Origin: Pseudoips prasinana
Lineage: Eukaryota; Arthropoda; Insecta; Lepidoptera; Nolidae
NCBI GenBank assembly: GCA_951640165.1
Contig: OX621260.1
Location: forward strand, 20,478,001 to 20,542,000
Direction of reading: 5' to 3'
DNA length: 64,000 bases
A model generated the notes under the pieces. It did not search any database. It saw only the letters and a program-made list of their open reading frames with translations, and had not been told where the DNA came from. Of the stretch, positions 43,984 through 55,028 are shown piece by piece (within the stretch, counting starts at the first letter, position 1; every line of letters begins with the position of its first letter). Both the position numbers and the translations under genes were made by a program.

Positions 43984-46425
43984 TCTATCTATATAAATAA
44001 AAAGAGAAGTCCTGACTGACTGACTGACTCATCAACGCCCAGCCCAAACCCTTGGACCTAGAAAGCTGAAATTTTGCACTAATGTTTTCTTTATAATGTA
44101 GACAAGGAATAAGGAAGGATTTTTTGGAATTCAACCCCTAAGGGGGTAAAACGGGGGTGCAAAGTTAGTATGAAACTTTGCCGTTTTTGAAGTTTAAGGC
44201 ACAAAAATTTGTATTTGGCCCTCCAGTTAAAAATAAAAAATCACGTATTTCAGGATTTTTGGAAATTCCACCCCCAAGGGCGAAAAATAGGGGATGTAAG
44301 TTTGTATGTAAAATGGGACAATTTTTAAGTTAAACGCATGAAAATTGGTATTTGGCATCTCAGTTAAAATTTAAAAATATATATTTCAGGTTTTTTCAAA
44401 ATTCCACCCTGAAGGGCATAAAATAGGGGATGTAAGTTTGTATGAAAAATGCGATATTTTTGAAGTTCAACGCATGAAAATTAGTACTTGGCCTTTCTGT
44501 TAAAAAACATTAAATATTTATTTTAGAATTTTTGGAAATCCCACCCCCAAGGGCGTAAAATAGGGGATGTAAATTTATGCTGACTGACTGACATATCAAC
44601 GCACAGCCAAAAACGGCTGGAGTTAGAGACTTGAAATTTTTACAGTACGTACCTTTTATGACGTAGGCACCCACTAAAGAAGGGTTTTTGAAAATACCAC
44701 CCCTAAGGGAGTAATATAAGGGATGAAAGATTTTATGAAAATCCGTCATTTTCGATGTTAAAGGCTTTGTTACTTGGCATATCGGTTAAAAATTAAAAAT
44801 ATATACTTCAGGATTTTTGGGAATTCCACCCCTTAGGGCGTAAAATGGGGGATGTAAGTTTGTATGTAAAATTCGACATTTTTGAAGTTAAACCCATGAA
44901 AATTGATATTTGGCCTTTCAGTTAAAAATAATAAATATAATTTTTAGGATTTATGAAAATTCCATCCCGAAGGGCATACAATAGGGGATGTAAGTTAAAA
45001 TATGTATTTCTGGATTTTTGAGAATCCCACCCCCAAGGGCGTAAAATTGGGGATATAAGTTTGTATGAAAAATGTGACAAATTTTAAGTTAAACGCATGA
45101 ATATTGGTATTTGGCATTTAAGTTAACAATAAAACATATATAGATAGAATATTTGAGAATTCCCCCCTAAGGGCGTTAAGTAGGGTATGTAAGTTTCTAT
45201 GTGAACTGCGACTTGAAGATAAACGCATGAAAATTGGTACTTGGCATATCAGTTAAAAATATATATTTCAGGATTTTTGGTAATTCCACCCCTTAGGGAG
45301 TAAAATGGGGGATGTTAGTTTGTATGAAAAATTCAACATTTTTGAAGTTAAACTCATGAAAATTGGTATTTGTCCTTTCAGTAAAAAATAATATAAAAAA
45401 AATTTAGGATTTATGAAAATTCCATCCCGAATGGCATAAAATAGGGGATATAAGTTAAAAATTAAAAATATTTATTTCAGGATTTATGAGAATTCCATCC
45501 CTAAGGACGACAAAAATAGGGGATGTTGTAAGTTTGTATGAAAATCTGTATTTTTTGGAGTTAAACGCATGAAAATTCTGGGATAGTTTGGGAATAATAA
45601 TAATTTGTTTTTAAAAAAAGGTAATCCAAAACTGATTCAATACATCGACACCAACAATTTACGCGAACTCGAATTTTAGATAAATTCGTTTTTTATTCCA
45701 AGTTGCTTAAAATATCGTAGTCGCTGTCGTCTAAGTAAAGATTTAGCGTTTTATAAGATTTGTAACTACTTTTTTTGTGTAATTTTTATAAAAAATATAA
45801 AACGACTTTTTATCAAATTGGGATAAAAAAAAGAATTTACCTAACATTCGAGTTAGCGTAGTATAAACTGTTGGTGTCGAAATGGTGACCCAAAAAATAT
45901 CAACTTAATTTTACTGATCTACAAGTTCACAATTTTGTAACTAATATCGTTAATATCGTTTCAGATCGCGGAACTGTTTTGGCATATGGGGTAAAATAAA
46001 TAAATTCTTAAATAAAAGGTAGTCCAAAACTGAATCAATAGATCGCCTAAATCTTACCCAAAAAATATGCACACATCTTAATTTTACCGCTTTACAAGTT
46101 TATATTTTTGTTAGTAGATGGCGTAATCGTTTTAGATCGCGCTATGGTTTCGTTCACAAAATGTGATATTAGACCTATCAATGCCGTGGTCGCAACCTAA
46201 TCTAGAATACATCTTTGATTTTTTGGTTGATGAGATCGGGTCCGTTTTTTTTTAAATAACAGTAGCAAAGTAGTCTTTAGTTTCTTTCTTAGCTGGGTTA
46301 TTTTTAGGTTAGGTTTTCTTCAATTTCAAAGGTTATTATTTAGATTAAGGTTATTATTTAGAAGTAAGTAGTTACATTGGTCATCATTCGAAATTGTCGC
46401 GGACGAAGTCGCGGGCGCCAGCTAG
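43984..46425 (+). mobile_element. 2.4-kb Helitron with internal minisatellite
   Basis: Starts A|TCTATCTATATAAATA and ends with hairpin CGCGGACGAAGTCGCG, GGCGCCAG, CTAG|T: both Helitron termini and target intact. From about 44080 to 45560 it holds some ten imperfect units of roughly 100-160 bases, each with AATTCCACCCCTAAGGGCG, AGGGGATGTAAGTTTGTATG and CGCATGAAAATTGGTA. No helicase is encoded, so it is non-autonomous. Confidence 0.8.
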
Positions 46426-46594
46426 TATATTATAAATCGAAAATGGTCCTCACGAATTCCACCCATGTGCAAATAAAAACAAAAATAAAAAGACTTCTTA
46501 TTCCAAAACAAATGCTAATTTAAGACTTATTTGGTTTTCTCATGGATACAATTGTCAAGAACTAGACAAAATGGGACCAAACGGGAAGCACTAG

Positions 46595-46910
46595 CTTAAG
46601 CTAAGAATCTTCCAGAACCTTTCACCCAGTCGAAAGTTCTGCGGTAACAAACATAAAAAAATGCAGTCGAACTGTGAACCTTTTCCATTTTTGAAGTCTT
46701 TTAAATATATATCTAGTTTTTTGGCCCTGGTTAGTAACCATACGGCTCTTAAAACCGGTGCGATTTTGCCTATGTTACTCCGACCCACTGGGACTTTGAA
46801 ATGCTGTTCCTTCGGCGCCTGCCGTACCCTGGTGTTTGGAACAAGTAGCCTCAGTGAGTCTAATATATCAGGATTATTTAATCTACCTCTACAGAACGAA
46901 TATTCAAACT
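46595..46910 (-). pseudogene. Probable LINE C-terminal relic
   Basis: The minus strand reads CRGRLNNPDILDSLRLLVPN, TRVRQAPKEQHFKVPVGRSN, IGKIAPVLRAVWLLT. This resembles the R(T/S)N(I/M)...SP..R end of some insect LINEs. Weak, with no other support. Confidence 0.4.
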
Positions 46911-47249
46911 AAACTAAAATGTAGAAGAAACGCCTTCCAAACTATTAAATTGTAGTTTTATGGTATTGATCGCAATGCATTTTATAAATATTGATTTCAT
47001 TTTTGTAAAGTCTGGATATCGTTACCAACACTCCAAAGAACACGAATCTAAATTTTGTATGTTTTAAGTTACTTTGTCACATTCTACGCTATGGCAAATA
47101 TATGATAATAAAAACCATTAAATGAGTTTATAGAAGTAGGTATACAAGGTTATCAAAATGGAGCATGGGTGTCTCGAGTCTCCAAATAATTTTAACCAGA
47201 TATTGTAACACTGAATGCGTTTTAATATTAACGACTGGCCTGAAATTGC

Positions 47250-47610
47250 GCAAGAAAGTTGATTTGATGCCCACGGCCACCATCTTCTACCATCGCACCT
47301 CTCGCCACAGACAGTTTGTTCAGTTCATCCTCACATCCTCGAACCTTTTCGATCACGTACGGTTCGCTTTCAGCGAAACTTCCTCCCACGTACGTTGAGG
47401 TTGTGGAATGAACTCCCTGTTACGGTTTTCCCAAGAGACTACAGCATGGGGCCCTACGAAAAGGGAGTTGTAAGGTATCTAAAGGGTCGGCAACGCGCTA
47501 ATGATGCCCCTTGTGTTGCAAGCGTTCATAGGCTACGGTGACCACTTACCATCAGGTGGGTCGTACGCTTGTTTGCCAAAAAAAAAACAAAAAAAAGTGA
47601 TGCCTTTGCT
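47250..47610 (+). pseudogene. LINE ORF2 C-terminal fragment with poly(A) (KGRQR family)
   Basis: Frames read HRTSRHRQFVQFILTSSNLF, then LWNELPVTVFPRDYSMGPYE-like and KGRQRANDAPCVASVHRLR-like segments broken by frameshifts. It ends CGTACGCTTGTTTGCC and an A-rich tail at 47578-47597. Dead 3' end. Confidence 0.6.
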
Positions 47611-48061
47611 CAGCAGTGGGCCACAAAAAGTAAGAGTGTTCCTGTGTTTTCAGTTGCATAACTCTACCAAGACCAACGGTGCGGTTTTATTAAGTATGCC
47701 TATAACAATTATCATAATATCTGATAGGTTATCGATAGCTGTATGCTTTGATTCGGTGCAAAAACAGCTGTGATATATCTACACGTAGGTATACGCGATA
47801 TGGTATCGGGGACATAAACGATATCCAGCCAATTGGACTGAAACGAATTGGATCGCCCTCAATTTGTGGTACTACAATCCGCTTCCGTTGCATTTTGTTT
47901 TGCTGTTCCGTTCTGACGATTAATATTTTCATTTGAACGTCCAGTATAACCATAGTAAACGAAACAGTAGTACATCTTTGTGTTTTGAAACACTGGCAAT
48001 ATCTGTTATTAATAATATCCTTCTGGTTGCGTTTCCACCACGGCTGCCTGTCTCAATGGAG

Positions 48062-48300
48062 GCTAGGCTGTTGGATAATAATATCTTGAGACATAATTCA
48101 CACACGGCCATCTGATCCCAAACTAAGCAGAGCTTGTACTATGGAAGCCAGATAACTGATATACTACATATTTGTAAATATATACTGATATAGATAATTA
48201 CACCCAGACTCAGGACAAACAAACAAAAATCTAAGAAATCGAACCCACGACCTGAGAGGCAAGTATTTGCAAACCACGCCAACAGGCCCGTCGTTTACAA
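48062..48300 (-). mobile_element. SINE S2
   Basis: Reversed, nearly complete: tail CATCTGATCCCAAACTAAGC, middle TACACCCAGACTCAGGAC, B-box complement GAAATCGAACCCACGACC, head ACCACGCCAACAGGCCCG. Confidence 0.8.
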
Positions 48301-48464
48301 TATTTATATTTTTATTCATAATTGAAATGTATGTACCTGTAGTACCTACATAAATAAACAGTCATTTCTTCAAAGTCAATAAAATGATTTATCTGTAAGA
48401 ACTTTTTTGGTATCACGAATGTATAGACAATGTGAGCTGTCACCGAACTCTTATAATAAATATA

Positions 48465-48752
48465 ATAATAATATCCTGGGACATTATTCACACACGTTCA
48501 TCTGATCCCAAACTAAGCAGAGCTTGTACTATGGTAACCAGATAACTGATATACTACATATACTTCTTTTTTGTAAATACATACATGTATATGTTTATTT
48601 GCGTTCACTGCAAGTATAGATATTTTACATCCAGACTCAGGACAAACAGACATGTTCATGCACACGAATATCTGTCCCGGGTGGGAATCGAACCCACGAC
48701 CTGCGGCGTGAAAGGCAAGTATCTACCAACCACGCCAACAGGCCCGCCTAAG
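48465..48752 (-). mobile_element. SINE S2, best full-length copy
   Basis: Tail from TCCTGGGACATTATTCACAC; AAGCAGAGCTTGTACTATGG; CATCCAGACTCAGGACAAAC; B-box complement GGGAATCGAACCCACGACC; head ACCACGCCAACAGGCCCG. Confidence 0.85.
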
Positions 48753-48797
48753 GAAACCTTCGCCCATAAAATAATATGTATATGCTCCGCATTCTTA

Positions 48798-49718
48798 GGC
48801 TGAGATCTATAGAGCGTACTTACTTAAACTTTACTTACGTAAAACTTTGCTAAGTGTATGCTAAGCTTATACTTTGATTTGGTATTTATAGACTTTTTGA
48901 CGTTAAGATTATGCTTAGCATAAGCTAAGACAGAAAAAGTCAAAACACCAATTGTAATTTCGTTACATGCATTAACTTCATAATTACTCTTTGGAAAACA
49001 TTTTAAAACAGTCATAATTATAAATAAAACATGGTGCGCATCGTTCCTTTGTGTATTATTATTATTGAACTATTAAGAAAATGACGAGTGAGATATAAAA
49101 ATAGATTTATTAACGATCAACAATCGTCATTAATTTTTATTATGAGAAACGGAACATTGTTGTATCAGCTGTGAACGGCAACGTCAACTACTTTTTTTTT
49201 AATTGTTTTCGGCCCTGGCATCTTCGGCCTTATGAGAATGTCAACTACAGTATATCAGTGTTGCCAGATGACAGATTAGATTTCTCTTCAAGCCGTATCT
49301 AAAATTCCCCGAAATTTTGGTTTGAACAGATAAATATATAATAAATACAATGATAATGTCTAATAATTATTGCTTTCTGTATTTTAGAAATATTTATCAA
49401 TATATCTGTAGTATTCCTTTGAATATAAATTCCGTAATTTCCAATTTCTCGGGAAATCCTATACAATGTGGCATCACTGTCTCTGAAAATACGGAAAAAT
49501 TAAAAAGTCCTGTAAGTTATGATGGTCAAGTATATTTTTGACTACTTTATTTTTATTTGGCTTATAGTGTAAGTTTTTAGTGTCATTGATTTTGTGGACT
49601 TAGCATTTGCTAAGCATGGACTCAGAGGGATTTGAAGATTGCTTTATAAATACCGACTTTGACTTAAGTCGAAAGTAAAGTCTGAGCAATGTCTAAGTAC
49701 GCTCTATAGATCTCAGCC
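48798..49718. mobile_element. Harbinger-like TIR element, non-coding
   Basis: 921 bp with inverted ends GGCTGAGATCTATAGAGCGT continuing to ACTTA, flanked by TTA on both sides. A 3-bp TTA duplication with ends starting GGC fits the PIF/Harbinger superfamily. Subterminal AAG-CTTA-rich repeats (AGACTTT, TAAGC). No transposase frame. It has a 48-bp insert at 49192-49239. Confidence 0.7.
49192..49239 (-). mobile_element. 48-bp truncated retroelement tail with 9-bp target duplication
   Basis: GTCAACTAC occurs at 49183-49191 and again at 49240-49248. Between them is a T run followed by AATTGTTTTCGGCCCTGGCA, i.e. a reversed poly(A) tail with about 38 bases of unique sequence. Confidence 0.75.
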
Positions 49719-50227
49719 TTAGAGTATCCATGCATGTAGAACATGCATTATATGTACACCTTATATAATACGAGTACAATTTTACACGTCGCGTCGTGTC
49801 TAAAGTTTAGCAAGGCCGCCGATTTCCGAACCAAAGTTTATATAAAACGAGAAACTGACAGTCGTTCTGTTACAACATTTATATGTAGTCAACTTTCGAC
49901 ATGAATTTTCTTTTACTGTGACCTTGTTTTAAAAGTTTATGCTGTGAGGTAATAAAACGTTTTTATTTTATGTTTACGAGTAAGCAAACTCGGGTTTATA
50001 GGGACCGTCCGAGGTAGATGACAAATATTGATGGCCGATCAAATTATATTGTGCATCTTCGACGCAGATTCTTTTCTCGAAGAAAGATATCAGATCAAGG
50101 CTAGTAAAGACAGGGAGGAGATATAAAAACCTTGCTGTCTGTCGTAAATAGCTCGTTTATTCTAAATCTTATTATACTTAAGAGGAATCCTTACTGCTGA
50201 CACTGTCTCGCTCACAACGTATTTGTG

Positions 50228-50580
50228 TGCGTTGGTCTAGCGGTAGCGTGTTCACCCGCTGAGAACGAACCCAGGAGGGTTCAAATCCTAAGTCTGACCA
50301 AAAGTGATTTTGGGACTTTTCTGTATAAAGAAAAAAATCTCTCTTGGAGTCGGTGGTATTATACTCCCTGCCTCGGAGAGCACGTAAAGCCGTTGGTCCT
50401 GTACCTGATCGCTTTCCGGCCGTGTCGCTAGGCGTCCCATCGGATCATGAGAGTGATGCAATAGTGCTCCTGTGTTTGCGCACACACTTCTGCACTTTAA
50501 TATGTCCCGCGCAGATGGCTAATCTCTATTGAGACTGGCCGCCGAGGCCGAAATTCGGCTAGGAGGACATTATTATTATT
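50228..50580 (+). mobile_element. SINE S5, full length
   Basis: tRNA-like head GTGCGTTGGTCTAGCGGTAG with B-box GGTTCAAATCCTAAG. AAAGTGATTTTGGGAC, CTGCCTCGGAGAGCACGTAA, TCGCTTTCCGGCCGTGTCGC, TTTGCGCACACACTTCTGCA and a GAGGACATTATTATTATTG end. Confidence 0.75.
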
Positions 50581-50858
50581 GAAGTTATACTTCTTTTGGC
50601 GCGATGGAGAAAAATGATGAGAGTGAATTTTTAAGATGCGCGCGCACACCGACACCAAAAAATTTAACAGCATGAAGTTAGTTCTAGGTGGTATGACAGT
50701 GAATTTTTACGATGCGCGCGCATCTGCGCGCGCTTCGTAAAAATAACAGCATGAAGTTAGTTCTAGGTGGTATGAAAATTGATAACTATGTTCAAGTTGT
50801 ATATTAAGAAGTATAACTTCTAACGCGTGTACATAAGTACACACAAGTTTTTTTTATA

Positions 50859-51175
50859 CTAGCTGTGCCCCGCGGTTTTACCCGCGTTAAATTTTATAAA
50901 TTATCACAGCACCTCCGCCTTAGGTGATAGCGTGATAATATGTAGCCTATATGTTGACCCGACCTCTTAGTAATATTCATGCAAAATTTGAAGTAAATCC
51001 AAGCAGTACTTTTTGAGTTTAGCCCGGACATACATACAGACAAACAGGCACACAAACAAATATTATAAAAACTATATTTTTGGCTTCGATATCGATTGTA
51101 GATCACGCCCTAAGTATCCTTTTAAAAAAATATTCAATGTACAGTTTTGGCTTTCCTACGATTTTATTATATGTA
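50859..51175 (-). mobile_element. Helitron H2
   Basis: Reversed: A|CTAG, hairpin CCGCGGTTTTACCCGCG, TCACAGCACCTCCGCC, TTTGAGTTTAGCCCGGAC, up to ACGATTTTATTATATGTA, where it meets its own inverted copy. Confidence 0.75.
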
Positions 51176-51231
51176 TCTATACATATAATAAAATCGTAGG
51201 AAAGCCAAAACTGTACATTGAATATTTTTTT
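51124..51231. repeat. Perfect palindrome, 52-bp arms, 4-base loop
   Basis: 51124-51175 is the exact complement of 51180-51231, with loop TCTA. The arms are the 5' end of Helitron H2. Confidence 0.92.
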
Positions 51232-51442
51232 ATTTATCTTTAGATAGATAGATGTGTGAAAGAGAAACAATATTAAAATCGAAATAAATAGGTTTCGTAG
51301 TGACCTATTTCCTTGTCCGCAACTAAGCCGTTATGAATTTTGTGTGCAGTAATTAAACGACAACGAATAGGCTATGTGTGGCCGTTTTGTATTTTTTAAC
51401 TTTGAAGTCAACATTAATAAATAACTATCTGGAGCCAATGAA

Positions 51443-51580
51443 CAAGATAAGATAAGATAAATACTGTTTATTGCACACCAATTACAGATAAAACAGTATA
51501 GGAAACATTGAAAGCAAATTGTACAATAGGCGGTCTTATCGCAGTCAGCGATCTCTTCCAAACAACATATGGACGGATAA
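51443..51580 (-). repeat. LINE 3' UTR fragment
   Basis: AAGATAAGATAAGATAAATAC then CTGTTTATTGCACACCAATT and GTACAATAGGCGGTCTTATC. The complement is a known style of LINE tail with (TTATC)n. Confidence 0.5.
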
Positions 51581-52054
51581 GAAGCAGAAATAAAGAAAGA
51601 AAAAACTTGTGTGTACTTATGTACACGCGTTAGAAGTTATACTTCTTAATATACAACTTGAACATAGTTATCAAGTTTCATACCACCTAGAACTAACTTC
51701 ATGCTGTTAAATTTTTTGGTGTCGGTGTGCGCGCGCATCGTAAAAATTCACTCTCATCATTTTTCTCCATCGCGCCAAAAGAAGTATAACTTCAATAACA
51801 TGATAAGGGTAGTGAATGATAAAAGAATTTAAGTAGGTATAGAAATACAACAGACATATAACAAGCCACCTGGTATTATTATATTATTTGTACAATATAC
51901 TTGTAACGTAAGTAATAGATTTAGATGTAAAGTAATGTCGACGACTTGGTGTACAGATAAAATTCTAACGAGCTATGCGCCTAGTTTAAGACCCATATGA
52001 TTTTTTTTTGTATAACTGCTGTAATAAAAATAAAAAATAAAAATTCACTTACTA

Positions 52055-52400
52055 CCAGCTGATGCCAAATTAGGCAGAGCCTGTGTGTTATGGCAACCAG
52101 AGACTATACTAATATTTTTTTATTTTTGTTTGATAAGCATGACTGTCTGGGCGTAATTTATCTATATAAGTATGTATTTAGAAATATTAAAGAAATCTGT
52201 CTGTCGTTTGCACGTGTGGCGCAGCGGCTAAGACGGTCGCCTCGCCGCTTCGTGTCGCGGATTCGAGTCCCGCGCCGGACAACTATTTGTGGAACCCATA
52301 AATAGTTGTTCTGAGTCTGGATGTAATTTGTGTCCGTCTATTATGTGTTTGTTAAGTACCCCGCGATACAATGATTAGATTCTCTAGTGCGGGCGTTGTC
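52055..52400 (+). mobile_element. SINE remnants and full SINE S3
   Basis: 52055-52195 is S4-like debris. 52207-52400 is S3: head GTGGCGCAGCGGCTAAGACG with B-box GATTCGAGTCCCGCG, ACAACTATTTGTGG, middle TTCTGAGTCTGGATGTAATT, and end GTGCGGGCGTTGTCTTTTAA. Confidence 0.72.
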
Positions 52401-52439
52401 TTTTAAAAAGAGTGAATTAAATTATGTTTTGACATATAT

Positions 52440-52690
52440 AATAATATCTAGGGTCAATGTCACACAGATCATCCTAGCCCCAAACTAAGCTAAGCTTGTA
52501 CTATGGGTACCAGGCGACGATAAACATACTTATATAGATAGATAAATACTTATATACATAGAAAACATCCATGACTCAGAAACAAATATTCGTGCTCATC
52601 GCACAAATATTTGCACTTACCGGATTCGAACCCAGGACCACCAGCTTCGTAGGCAGGAGCACTACCAATTAGGCTACGGTGACCGTCGAA
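52440..52690 (-). mobile_element. SINE S1, full length
   Basis: Reversed: AATATCTAGGGTCAATGTC, TAGCCCCAAACTAAGCTAAG, CCATGACTCAGAAACAAAT, B-box complement GGATTCGAACCCAGGACC, and head ACCAATTAGGCTACGGTGAC. Confidence 0.82.
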
Positions 52691-53039
52691 CTATATAACT
52701 ATATATATCAGCATAGAGTTGTTTAGAGCCTGCTATAGAAATTTTATAACTGTGTTGGTCAATATTGGAAAAGGAAAGAGATGTTGATTTATCGACCACT
52801 AAAAGTTAGCTTAGTAGATTGAAAACATTTGGTGATTCCGCTCCGTGTAGGTACTGGCTGTTTGTAGGCATGTGAAATTTGACTTGCAGAGAACTCTTAA
52901 ATCATTCATGAGTCTGGAAAAATGCTAATTATACAGCAACTTTGTTTTTGAAAGTCTTGTTTTTCAAGTATATAATTTTCTTTATATACACTTCATTATA
53001 GTTTGGTAATATATATTGACAAAGTCGTGTGTTTTCCGG

Positions 53040-53340
53040 CCTAGAAAGAATTGACAGGGCCACCCCATATCATCCCGTAGGTGTCGTAAATGATGACTTA
53101 GGGATACACCAGGTAGTCAGGCAGCAGCGCTTTCTGTGTACTATGATAATAATGTCCTCCTGGTTGATTTTGGCCACGGCGGCCAGTATTGATAGGATAT
53201 TATAGTGCGCAAGTGTGTGCGCAAACACGGGGCACTTTTTTATTCCATCACTCTCATGATCATCACTCATCACTTTTGCATGAGGGGGGCCTGGTGACCT
53301 GTGGCACAGGTTTTCGCAACCTATTTCAGGCACCAGTCCT
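53040..53340 (-). repeat. Lepidopteran repeat fragment and SINE S5 tail
   Basis: 53060-53145 CCATATCATCCCGTAGGTGT, GTAGTCAGGCAGCAGCGC. 53147-53250 GTCCTCCTGGTTGATTTTGG, GTGTGTGCGCAAACACGG, the reversed S5 end. Confidence 0.5.
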
Positions 53341-53404
53341 TCACAAATGAAAATAGTATCTAAGTATAATTATAATCTAGCCTTAAGTTCCAATTTGTGA
53401 AAGG

Positions 53405-53985
53405 AAAATAAACGTATTTTATTATTATTATCATTTATTCATATATATTTCTTATTAAATACATTTTAAAATATATAAAAAACAGAAATATACATTTTAA
53501 AATATAAAAAATAGGATTTGCAACCGGCAGCAGGAACAGGGTCTATGCTACCGGAGGTTACGACTCTAGAGACAGGAACCTCCTGACAATGCGAGCCGTG
53601 TCCAAAAGCACCGCTTTTTGGATCTTGTTCTTGACCCAACCGCCTAGCGTCAGCCTCTTTAGGTGTTTTTCGAGGCTTTTTGCTATTAATCCATTAGCAG
53701 AAACGACTATCGGTACAATGATAGCTGAGTCAACATCCCACATGCTGACAATCTCCCGCGCAAGATCCAAATATTTAATTTCTTTTTCTTTTTCAGCCTT
53801 CAAAAGATTTTCATCATGTGGGATGGTAACATCAACCATCACTGTGCAGCGTTTTTGTCGATCTATCATTACAATATCAGGTTTGTTGGCAATCACAGTC
53901 CTGTCTGTAATGATAGATCGATCCCAGTATAACGTGATAGTACCATTATCCAGAACTGGCGCAGGTGCATACCTGTAATAAGGTT
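53405..53985 (-). pseudogene. LINE tail encoding restriction-like endonuclease segment
   Basis: The minus strand reads RYAPAPVLDNGTITLYWDRS, IITDRTVIANKPDIVMIDRQ, KRCTVMVDVTIPHDENLLKA, EKEIKYLDLAREIVSMW and VDSAIIVPIVVSANGLIAKS. It ends ARIVRRFLSLES, with a 3' UTR running into an AT-rich (TAA)n end. KPDIVMID...VMVDVTIP...EKIxKY is the PD-(D/E)XK-like endonuclease of R2/R4-type LINEs, which cuts target DNA and sits at the C-terminus. The reverse transcriptase is missing, so this is a 5'-truncated copy. The 112-codon segment from 53896 to 53558 is uninterrupted. A reversed S5 fragment follows at 54002-54145. Confidence 0.7.
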
Positions 53986-54419
53986 ACCTGTTATTATTAT
54001 TATTATTATGATCTGATGGGACAACTAGCGACACGGCCGGAAAGAGGTCAGGTACCGGACCGACGGCTTTACGTGCTCTCCGAGGCACGGGGGTGTGATA
54101 CCGCCAACTCCCAGACTTCAGGCTGATATTGAGAAACTACTAGTATAGCTACCATCTAACTGCTGTCGCCAACTCGCATGCCAAGCGGTAACGGTCTCCA
54201 AATGGTAACGGTATAGAAACCTTTGGAGGAGGTCTATGACCAGCAGTTAGCGATATCAGGCCGATGCACTGTGATTCGCGTAGAACAAACTAGCTGGACA
54301 AAAACAACTCTTCAATTCCTAATAGTTAATTATTAAGATGAACTCATTAGCCCTATACATTAAGGAATACATCTATTAATTTTCGTAATTACCCTCATTA
54401 GGCCCGTCATTAAGGTAAG

Positions 54420-54427
54420 TATATAAA
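54420..54427 (+). promoter_or_regulatory. TATA box of the element-borne gene
   Basis: TATATAAA about 30 bases before an initiator-like TCATTTG at 54450 and about 100 bases before the exon 1 ATG. Confidence 0.5.
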
Positions 54428-54523
54428 GTGTTGATAATTCAAAGTGCATTCATTTGCATTTTTACACCATATTGTTAACATTATTTTAAGTCACTAAAAG
54501 AAATTTGTGATAGTGTTTTTGTG

Positions 54524-54542
54524 ATGGATTGTGTACATAAGG
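54524..54542 (+). CDS. First exon of element-borne gene
   Basis: ATG GAT TGT GTA CAT AAG G, then donor GTAAGT. Joined to 54799 it encodes MDCVHK then Val and runs on in frame through FTVSKMDFFEEW. Function unknown; assignment rests on frame continuity and splice sites only. Confidence 0.5.
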
Positions 54543-54798
54543 GTAAGTAGTTTTGTTTTAGTTAATTTTTATCACAGGATCTTCATTATTTAATTTTATT
54601 AAATTAAATGTTTCGATAAAAGTGGACTTTTTCACCCATATTTTTGAATTCAATAGTCAAAATATTACATGTCCACTCATGTCCACTCTGTAAAATCTAT
54701 TTTATATGATTCTCACAAGTATCTAGTAGTAATTAGTAGAAAAAAATATTGCGAATTATTTGCACAACTAATTTTTTTCTTTTTTTTTCTTTAAACAG

Positions 54799-55028
54799 TT
54801 TTCACCGTCTCAAAAATGGACTTTTTTGAAGAATGGCTAAAACACCCGAAGGAAACGCGAAACGTGGAGCTCTTTCGGTTTATATCTTTGAGACATGACT
54901 TTGATGGTGTTACGGAGCAGTCCCTGAGAGACGTCAAGGTCATCATCTCAAAATATTCTTCAAAATTGGCTGAAAAGTGGAGCAGCTGTGCAAGAAATAG
55001 CAGCTGTGCAAAGAATAGCTACGAATAG
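54799..55028 (+). CDS. Second exon of element-borne gene, unknown function
   Basis: Follows a pyrimidine-rich tract and AAACAG. Reads (V)FTVSKMDFFEEWLKHP, KETRNVELFRFISLRHDFDG, VTEQSLRDVKVIISKYSSKL and AEKWSSCARNSSCAKNSYE, then TAG. With exon 1 the product is 82 residues. I recognise no domain. At its end a near-repeat (GCAGCTGTGCAA twice, 16 bases apart) coincides with a shift into the +1 frame that continues to 55254, so the original protein may have been longer and this copy frameshifted. Confidence 0.45.

Larger units (their letters stand above)
50577..51803. repeat. Large inverted-repeat cassette, arms 200-270 bp
   Basis: Left arm 50577-50853 begins TTGAAGTTATACTTCTTTTG; right arm 51595-51803 is its complement, ending CAAAAGAAGTATAACTTCAA. 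The left arm has an extra 80-odd bases repeating AACAGCATGAAGTTAGTTCT. Each arm also has GAAGTATAACTTC near its inner end, followed by TAACGCGTGTACATAAGTAC. The 740-base centre holds an H2 Helitron, a palindrome and a LINE tail. Class unknown. Confidence 0.75.

Noticed and set aside
44000..45560. CRISPR-like spaced repeats
   Set aside because: Units are long, diverged and contiguous within a Helitron in a eukaryotic intron; no short identical repeats with unique spacers.
47165..47398. 77-codon frame as a host gene
   Set aside because: Its C-terminal half belongs to the KGRQR LINE end with frameshifts and a poly(A) tail.
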